64,000 nt of DNA. Origin: Persicaria tinctoria (taxonomy: Eukaryota; Streptophyta; Magnoliopsida; Caryophyllales; Polygonaceae). The position numbers and the translations under genes were made by a program. The DNA lies in NCBI GenBank assembly GCA_037127255.1, contig JBANSL010000012.1, forward strand, positions 36,385,115 to 36,449,114, read 5' to 3'. The notes below the pieces were generated by a model. The model did no database searches. It saw only the letters and a list, made by a program, of their open reading frames with translations, and was not told where the DNA came from. Of the stretch, positions 57,121 through 64,000 are shown piece after piece (position 1 is the first letter of the stretch; each line of letters opens with the position of its first letter).

Positions 57121-57985
57121 CTTTAGTTATATTTCATCAAGGATGATGATGATGATGTTTTTAATCTGGTTTTATTTCATCCAGGATGAGTTTTATATTA
57201 AACTTGAGTTTCAATGTGTTTTGAGACGTCTTATGAAAAAACCATCGCCTTCGCTCCTGAAGCCCACTTCAGCTATAGGTATATCAATCGCCTTGTGTCA
57301 TCTCTAGCCTTTTAAAACACTGACCCTAAAGATGGACAAGTCGCTCGCAGCTGTAATCATGTCACAATAGAACTTGATATGTTTTTGGTGGGTAACTTAT
57401 AATAAAATGCCTGAAAATGCTTTTTAATAAAATCTTCTTTCCCTCCACATGGAGACTATCCCTATACCTAAATGAATCAATGTTGTACTGTTTCCATATT
57501 CTCTGTAACCGCTGTGGATTTTGCTATTCGAGTTGGGTAATCTGAAGAATCATATGTCAAACTATGAATGTCACAATGATAGATTTCATTATATAGATAT
57601 GGTGGAATAAGAACTTCCCATGGTAGTTGCTTACTTGCTTATGGTCATCTCAATGTTTTTTTGTTGTTAATTATTCAGAATAAGCATCTTACTTGGACCT
57701 ACATGGCTTCCCTTTGGAGCACAACATAATTGATCCACTTGTTAATGATTTTTTGTTTACTATTTCTAGCATTTTAATCATATTAGTGATCATGTATTAT
57801 TCAAAAATTGTGATGGCCCTCTTGTGTTGATAATTTTGCAGGCAGCTCAAGAGTTTGAGTCAGAGCTAAAAAAAGAACCCGAATCTTTGGACGAGGGCAC
57901 AGGGACAACAAAACCCACAGCTGCTCGTGAAGGAGAGAAGAACGAAACCTCCACCCCTGTCTCCCCTACCAAGGATAGCTTATAA
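49891..57985 (+). CDS. THA4: Thylakoid twin-arginine translocase subunit TatA/Tha4
   Basis: Part of the cpTat (delta-pH) pathway that moves folded proteins with twin-Arg signals into the thylakoid lumen. Two exons, 49891-50208 and 57842-57985, give 153 residues. Residues 1-65 are a Ser/Pro/Arg-rich chloroplast transit peptide. Residues 67-86 form the single membrane helix ([14 protein letters not shown]...), with the essential membrane glutamate E73, followed by the FGPKKLPE hinge (85-92) and an amphipathic helix continuing into exon 2 ([12 protein letters not shown]). The C tail is acidic and disordered. The junction is phase 0 with a GT donor and a TTTTGCAG acceptor. The intron is 7.6 kb and full of mobile DNA. 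The start at 49891 fits the transit peptide. Confidence 0.95.
50209..51650 (+). other. TatA intron, proximal part
   Basis: No internal gene supported. A GC-richer stretch at 51010-51150 (GGCGCC, GGTGC and AAGCGC repeats) is followed by T-rich sequence. Plus and minus frames at 51154-51568 lack domains. Confidence 0.4.
52733..52760 (-). mobile_element. Helitron-like 3' end in the TatA intron
   Basis: On minus: CCGAAC-ATG-GTTCGG hairpin (6-bp stem), then GAAAAGAA, CTAG, then T. This matches the Helitron 3' rule of a short GC hairpin about 10 bases before CTRR and insertion next to T. Similar but weaker minus-strand ends are near 51664 and 52376. The matching 5' end was not found. Confidence 0.5.
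53286..53390. repeat. Dispersed B-box-like repeat, copy 2
   Basis: GAATTGGTAAATAAAGAGCA, then GGGTTCGAACCGGGGACCTA, then ATTACGGAATGG. The first block is shared with copy 3 (61800) and the later blocks with copy 1 (11043). Confidence 0.6.
54697..55790 (-). pseudogene. Truncated WNK (with-no-lysine) kinase, antisense in the TatA intron
   Basis: Exons on minus: 55716-55790 (start [10 protein letters not shown]), 55584-55621 (glycine loop LGKGAS), 55263-55493 ([20 protein letters not shown], the WNK hallmark, with no lysine at the usual VAIK position), 54955-55179 ([10 protein letters not shown] catalytic loop and GDLGLA) and 54697-54829 ([20 protein letters not shown]). A one-base change in the fourth exon, just before the HRD segment, shifts the frame. 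After SECSNPA the sequence abruptly stops resembling WNK, so the end of the kinase domain and the C tail are missing. WNKs are Ser/Thr kinases acting in flowering time and ion/osmotic responses; this copy cannot make one. The regular intron structure shows it came from genomic DNA, not a processed mRNA. Confidence 0.88.
55791..57841. other. TatA intron, distal part
   Basis: 55800-56350 looks like the promoter/leader of the WNK remnant (GC-richer, several short frames). From 56350 it is AT-rich, with the ATA microsatellite at 57063-57119. Nothing else supported. Confidence 0.4.
57063..57119. repeat. (AAT)n microsatellite
   Basis: About 19 uninterrupted trinucleotide units in the TatA intron. 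Confidence 0.95.
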
Positions 57986-58645
57986 ACTATGTAGAATCTA
58001 TGAATGTACACTGCACCTTCTTACTCGCCATGAGAACTACATTTTGAACCGTGTAGCATGAAACCATGAAAGAGTTATACATCTTTTGATTCTATTAATT
58101 CTTGAAAGTTACCGTCTTTAAAGAAACACATACCACCTTCTCTGCAATCTGAATCCTGTTTATGCAATGGCATTGTGTTCTTTCAATGTAATTCTACCTT
58201 GGCAGTTGGTACTGATACAAATCTCGAACCTATCTGATCGGGAACACATTCTTTCCAGTCGCTCACAAACGAGGATTCAGTCATGTAACAATGCATCTTT
58301 GGATAAAGAAAAATCTCTGGCTCTATAGCCAAGTACATTATAAACAATAACAAAATGCAAAAGCACAATAGACAGAGACAGAGAAGGTGCTGGGCATGAA
58401 GAAAGAAGAGCTTATATGGAGCTTTGTTTTTATTGTTTTTGTCAATATTTTGGTGGTCCTTGTAATAATGATGATGAAGAATTCTTTATTCATCACCAAC
58501 CTTATTCTCACTCTCTCACTCAGAAATCACATTAAATAAGCATTTTTGAGGTTGGTGTGGTGATTGCAATCAGCACTACCCAGCTGCCATTGACACCTTG
58601 GATTGCCATAACAAGAAAAAAGACGGTTGAACAAAGACGGTTGAC

Positions 58646-58670
58646 ATTATTATTATTATTATTATTATTT
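58646..58670. repeat. (ATT)n microsatellite
   Basis: Eight trinucleotide units, downstream of TatA. Confidence 0.9.
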
Positions 58671-58989
58671 AAGTGAAAGGTTTTCTAATTTTTGACCCTG
58701 GTTTTGATCTCTACTGGTAATCATATCACTAGCTTCTTTTTTCATTTATCTTCTTTTTAGGTCATCCCAAGCAACGATTTATTGCCTACATAGCCCAGTT
58801 GGAGATACCTTTGGAGTAGAACTTTTGTGCAAATCCAGTTGGCAGCTTCAGAATCCTTAGATTGTTGTATTATGAGAGAAGGTTCGGTTGTGTAAATTAC
58901 ATAATTTTCACTTAAACTAGTTAACAAAAAACATTGGAATAAACCCCCAGAAGAAACTGGCCTTCATAATTAATTAATTCTGATGGAAA

Positions 58990-59758
58990 CAACAATTATT
59001 CTGGTATTTCAGGTGCAAGCTACAACATTCGGGATCACAAAGGTACGATGATTTGCTGCAGAGGCTCACAACTCCGACTTCGATCTACGCCTATGACAAA
59101 AGCAATGGGCCTCAAGTTGAGAATCTCAAAAGCGAACCAGTTAGGATTGGCTGATTGCCCAAGGTTCAAGTGAAAGGTCATGTTCATTGTCGTCACTTAA
59201 GATAGTAAACTTCTCGCATAGCTTTCGAGAGACAAACAAGTGTGTTGACTGTGTCTCATGCTTATTCCAAGCTAGATGACACCTTGTCAAATATCAGCTC
59301 AGACAAGAATCTCAACATCCTCATCCGTAAGGATCGATGTACTTAACTGATAATCTAACAACCGGCAACATTCAAAATCTCACATGTATTTAAAAAAAAA
59401 AAGTAAAATGAAAAACATGAAATTTGCTTTTAAGTGAAGTGCAGAAGGTTTTGGCATTTGGAAATGGATCCTTAAAGCAATCGATCTAAAGATAAATAAA
59501 ATAGTTATTGCAGGTGATAATTTTAGCATCATTAACAGTCTACAGACTAGATGCTCTTGATCTAGTGAGATCGAGATGATTTTATCTAACTCTCTCCTTT
59601 CTCTCCACCGTTTCTATTACATAGATATACTACACATTTTTAGGGAAGGTAATGGTGCCGCTGATCGTCTATCTCATCTCTCATTTCCGCACTCCGGCAC
59701 TTCTATCCCTCCTGACGATGTGCTCCGCAGCATCATCCTACGGGATGCTCTTGGCTAG
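58990..59758 (+). pseudogene. Non-LTR retrotransposon RNase H-like fragment
   Basis: Two parts of a plant RVT_3-type RNase H domain. Around 59010-59150 a frame reads IRDHKGTMICCRGSQ. At about 59490-59758 it reads IVIAGDNFSIINSLQT, a stop, then LHIFREGNGAADRLSHLSF, the typical C-terminal H-x-x-R-E-x-N-x-x-A-D motif. Stops and a roughly 300-base unrelated gap make it non-functional. No reverse transcriptase is present. Confidence 0.65.
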
Positions 59759-60633
59759 TTGTCTTGTCAATTACCAAATTCTTTTCAGCTAAAAAAAACT
59801 TAACTTATTGCATACTTGTGAGTTTAAAAGTAAAAAAGTCTAGTGAGTTTTAAAGTATAAAGCCCATACTAAAATATCAAATACTAGTATTTGTTAACCA
59901 CGCTTTTTAAAAGCGTATTTTGTTAATAAACTAAATTAATTATATTAATTCTTTTTTAATTAAATCTTATGTGAAGATTAAAATAATTTATTTATAAAAA
60001 TATATAATAGGTTTTATAACAACTTAATATACGAGGTTGAGAATTAATATAAATATTTTTATGATAAGATTTTATTGTTCAATGGATAATTGAGTAATAA
60101 TGAAATCTTATCATTAGATATAATAAACTAAAATAATCAATCTTAACGACTTAAGATAAAATAATTAAAGGTGTAATATTTATAAAATAACTTATGATAA
60201 AATGATAGATAAGAGATCACGCATAGGATGAAATGTGGATGAAATAGATTGCCTAACATAACTTAAATATATTAGATCATTATTAATTGACGTATCAAAA
60301 AGCCCAAGTCAGATTGCCCTAGAAAATGAAACATAGGCGGATTATACCATAGAAGACTTCAAGACTCTGTTTTAGTATATTATATTATATATTATATTAT
60401 ATTGATAATTGAAGATATTTTTTTTTAGTAAAGACTTTTTAAATTCAATTTAGACAAAGGGTTCGTATGGGACAGAGTTGATAAACTGACTAAAATTATA
60501 AACAGGGTAAAATTTATAAATTGTTGGTAAAAGTAGTTAAAATTTTAAATAACAAGATAATATCTGTATGGGGAGAAAAACATTTTTTTTATGTAAAAAG
60601 TTGAGTTTATTTGGTTGTTATTAAGGTATTGTG
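59759..60633. other. AT-rich spacer, no gene seen
   Basis: Strongly AT-rich with no domain-bearing frame and no clear repeat border. Confidence 0.5.
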
Positions 60634-61374
60634 CATGGTTTTTAGGATCGGGATCCTAGTGTGGGATCAAGAGAAGGGCGTAGGATCGGATCGTAAGATC
60701 CTAGACAAAAATTAAAAATTAAATAAATAATAAAATAAAAACAAACCATCCTAAACAAATACCTTAATTTCAAAATAAAACTAAGCTTTTCCTCCATTAA
60801 ACAAATTAAATAACTAAAATAGTTCAATAATAAGCACTTAACATTCATAATTTGTCAAGCATAATGTCTCAAAATGTGACAAACAGAGAAGGATAATGTC
60901 TTAAAATAAGACAAACATACAAGAGATAAATCACACATCCAAATATCCAATTTCATCTCTAGTTTCAAATGTCATCATCGCAATTAACTACATCATGAAC
61001 AATTTCAGGCACCCAGATGTGGATTTGTAGAGTTGAGTAACGAAACAAAGGGCTCAGGGTTTCAATTCAACATCTTTACTCTTCTGTCTTCAATTTCTAA
61101 AGAGATGGGCTGCCAAAAAAATAAAAAAAAAATTAAAAAGCTTCATTGTATCCAGAAGGCCCAATATCCAAACAAAACAAACACAATTACACAAATATGA
61201 TTTTTGCTAGGATCGGATATTTTTTCTAGGATCGGTAGATCCTACCGATCCCACAAGATCCTATAGGATCCTAGGTAGATTCTAGCACGAAGGAGTCTAT
61301 ATGCCCGATCCGGATCAAAACCTTGCCTAGAATCGTAGGATCGTAAGATCCGGATCGGGATCCTAATAACCATG
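60634..61374. mobile_element. hAT-like MITE (741 bp) with 8-bp duplication
   Basis: Ends CATGGTTTTTAGGATC and, inverted, CATGGTTATTAGGATC. Flanked by GTATTGTG on both sides (60626-60633 and 61375-61382), a perfect 8-bp duplication as made by hAT transposases. Both subterminal regions are packed with GGATC/GATCC words (for example GGATCGGGATCC). No transposase. Absence of the usual CAGGG hAT tip leaves some doubt about the superfamily. Confidence 0.8.
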
Positions 61375-61794
61375 GTATTGTGGTACTTTCAAACCAAATA
61401 AGATAAAAGGAAGAATAAACACCCAAATAATCTCCATTTTGTAGCTTATTTTTTGACATAAATTTTTAACACGTTTTTGTTTATTTTGGCTATCCAAACA
61501 ACCAAAAAAACTATTTAAAAAATAAACCCCCACACGTGATTATTATTTAACAGGTTATTTATTTGTCCATACACACCCAAACTCTATTTCAAGAAACATA
61601 ATAAGCTAGGAAACAAAATATTTGTGCTGTTATCATATATATGAAAGTTTGAAGTACAGGGCGCGCCAACAAACTAGAGTCGTACTAAACCTAGCTATAT
61701 ACATTGCGTATTGGTATCACATCAAAGTATAAAGTATTGATTCAGTTTGAGGATTCTGTATTATGTGCTCATTTCAGATTCATCCCCGTCCTAA

Positions 61795-61880
61795 TCAACC
61801 ATCTTTGAATTGGTAAATAAAGAGCGGTCATTCCGGGTTTCGAACCGAAGATCTATGAGTACTACCCACAACCATCTTTG
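61795..61880. repeat. Dispersed B-box-like repeat, copy 3
   Basis: GAATTGGTAAATAAAGAGCG followed by GGGTTTCGAACCGAAGATCT. Diverged from the copies at 11043 and 53286. Confidence 0.5.
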
Positions 61881-62907
61881 AATGGTTAATAATCGACTAT
61901 CCTATTGCTACTAGCTTTCCTTACAAGGGTTTATGAACACAAGAAAGTGGGTCGATCACTTCAGCAATGTTTTTTTTTTTTTTGGTTTTTTTTTTTGCTG
62001 TATTTTTTCTTGCAAAAGATGTGAAAATTACCACTGATAAATAAATTATTGTGTAAATATTGTTTATTTTCGACTTGTTATTTTGTATGCATGAAACAAG
62101 TTTTAAAGTTAATTAAATCCAATTATGAACCATCGATCCTCCATTTTAGCAAAATCATAAAGGCATCCATTTTAATATTGGAAAAGTTAGCTAGAAAGCT
62201 TGTCATTATATCTACATAATTGATCCTTTTTTATATAATTAAATTATCCAATTAACGACTGCTTGTAGTGCATATCCGATCCAAAGGCCGGTGGAGCTAG
62301 TAAGTAATCGGATACAAATCAAAGCATTAGAAAACGAAGTAAAAATCTGGACCAAAAAAAAAAAGAAAACGAAGTAAAACCTATCAACACAACATTTTCT
62401 TTTATTTTCCCTAATAGTCGTAAATCGCCGTAACCGATGGATGAAATTCAAATGCAAATATATCAATTTATAATACTAAAGGAGAAGTCGCCTAACCCAT
62501 GTGGTGGCTTCTCCTTTAACGTAGGATTTTAAGTTACAAATTAATTCTTTAAATAAATAAATAAATAATTAATTAATGATTTTAAGTAGGATTTTTCTAT
62601 ATTTAAATAAATTATTATTTGTTATAAATCAAATTAATTCTTTAAATAAGTAATTAATTAATTCATTTTTTTTCTAAATCTTAACCGATTGATTAACTTA
62701 TTAAATTGTTTTTTGAATAAAAACATATAATTTTTTTTGTAGTGTTGATTCGTATGATAATATATAAATAACAATAAGATATAGATCCATTTAATAAATT
62801 ACTTTATAATTATTTTATTATATATTTACTTTTTAATCAATTATTCTCATTTCAACAATAACAATGAAGGTTATATATAATTAATCAATATATAATCAAT
62901 ATCTATA
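61881..62907. other. Unassigned AT-rich stretch with a second Helitron-like 5' end
   Basis: At 62464-62515 TCAATTTATAATACTAAAGG leads into a GAGAAG...GGCTTCTCC inverted pair, resembling plant Helitron 5' ends. Otherwise poly(T) at 61971-61995 and no gene. Confidence 0.35.
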
Positions 62908-63586
62908 TCTATAAACTATAAATATTACTAAAGAAGAAGTACATGACACATGTGGCCTCTCTTCTTGATTTTCGGTCATATGTGACGTTTTAGAATTTCA
63001 GCAATATGATGTGTCATTTTGTGGAATTTTTGGATTTTTTTTTAATTTCGTACAAATATGAAATCAGTTTGGATATTCTAGATATTATGGTTAGTTGGTT
63101 TAGGTATTCACTAGATAAGATCAAAATAAAATAATATTTATTTGTGTGATATAAATAAATAGTTATGGGTTTATCTATTTTGATTTTTAGGGTTTTAGCT
63201 TCATCCAAACACTATCTCTCTATATAGATATATGTTCATTTACATTGCTCGACAAGATAATTCAAAGATGATAGATGCATTCAAACATGACAAATGCATT
63301 CAACTATTCAAGGAGAAGAAGAATAAAGAAAAATCATTTCAACTCTAAATAACGGTACATTGCATGGATTTGGGTACACATATTAATTAACAATGGGATA
63401 AATTTTTTTCTCTAATTACAGATATTTAAAGTTCTTTTTATCGTTAACTATATAATAATTAACAGTATTTAGATGTGAAGGATAGTTGGAGTTTAAAGTT
63501 TAGTTACAAAATTTTTCTATATATTTTTAATATTAAATGTATTAATTAAAAAAATAGACCGCACAAAAGTGCGGGTACTAAACTAG
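62908..63586 (+). mobile_element. Small non-autonomous Helitron-like element
   Basis: The 5' end TCTATAAACTATAAATATTA followed by CTAAAGAAGAAG fits plant Helitron 5' ends (TC start). The 3' end has a perfect hairpin CCGCAC-AAAA-GTGCGG (63559-63574), then GTACTAAA, CTAG (63583-63586), then T. No Rep/helicase. The 5' border is less certain than the 3' border. Confidence 0.6.
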
Positions 63587-63699
63587 TTTCAATTATTCAA
63601 AATTAAAAAGAAACTACGGTTAGGCTCGCATCTTACATACAAGTATAGCAATAACAATTTCTTAATATATGCCACACAAAAAAGCAAGTAATCGGATAC

Positions 63700-64000
63700 A
63701 AATCAAAGCATCTTTACCCTAAGCATGCTTAATCAACCCATTCCATTTAATAGGGTCAAGCCCTTATTGTTATAAAGATGTTACCATGACTCGAATGACT
63801 CAGGACGAAACCCGATGGGACTATGTCATTCTATAACCCTAGCAAAGACTCTAATTACTTCATATATAATGGTCGTTTTGTGTACATAAGTATATAGAAT
63901 AAGAATGTTCATTCGTTAATGCAACCTAGCATGATACTACATGGCATGCTATTATGATATGCAAGCACCTAGTATATCATGCACATGTAAGCAGGGAAGG
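63700..64000 (-). repeat. Partial LTR, same family as the solo LTR at 38583
   Basis: The reverse complement of about 63770-64000 aligns with 40770-40990, sharing TGATATACTAGGTGCTTGCA, GCCATGTAGTA, CATGCTAGGTTGCATT and AGAGTCTTTGCTAG. The element continues beyond the window. Confidence 0.7.

Overview
This is nuclear DNA from a flowering plant, very probably a eudicot. The evidence is spliced plant genes with GT-AG introns, a chloroplast-targeted protein, plant-type Ty3/gypsy elements primed by tRNA-Asp, MuDR-type MULEs, a CACTA element, Helitron-like ends and CCCTAAA-type telomeric motifs. Only three genes look intact: GDP-mannose 3',5'-epimerase (minus, 19.7-22.4 kb), a group C bZIP factor close to bZIP63 (plus, 45.3-48.9 kb) and the thylakoid Tat subunit TatA/Tha4 (plus, 49.9-58.0 kb). 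From memory, their Arabidopsis counterparts are At5g28840, At5g28770 and At5g28750, in the same order, so the window looks like an old syntenic block swollen by transposons.

Left part (1-18.7 kb): nested mobile DNA. A non-autonomous Ty3/gypsy element (A, minus) keeps gag, protease and a scrap of integrase but no reverse transcriptase, and is studded with the palindromic motif TCGANNTCGA. It sits in the gag of a second gypsy element (B), which itself sits in a decayed MULE transposase gene. A solo LTR with a perfect 5-bp duplication lies inside the gag of A. At 12.3-18.4 kb a spliced gene-like unit of unknown function is broken by two LTRs, the second from the family of element A. It is flanked by ACGTGCA palindromes and, on the right, by a short interstitial telomeric block.

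Middle (22.6-38.3 kb): a Mutator-like element of about 15.7 kb with imperfect inverted ends and a 9-bp duplication (TATTTTTTT) inserted about 150 bp upstream of the GME TATA box. It contains a foldback repeat, a 4.9-kb CACTA element carrying exon fragments of a CDK-like kinase and a raffinose-synthase-like protein, several unrecognised exon-like frames, and five related tRNA-like cloverleaf sequences. Two of these cloverleaves form the opposite ends of an inverted-repeat unit at 31.77-34.09 kb.

Right part (38.3-64 kb): a 2.7-kb solo LTR with perfect duplication, a second decayed MULE, a LINE 3' tail, then bZIP63 and TatA. The single TatA intron is 7.6 kb and holds Helitron-like ends, a B-box repeat and an antisense, frameshifted WNK kinase remnant. 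Beyond TatA lie a non-LTR RNase H fragment, a 741-bp hAT-like MITE with an 8-bp duplication, a small Helitron-like element and, at the edge, a partial LTR of the same family as the 38.6-kb solo LTR.

The most unusual content is the tRNA-like family with paired (compensatory) stem changes and a shared 6-nt anticodon loop, and the TCGANNTCGA-rich retroelement family.
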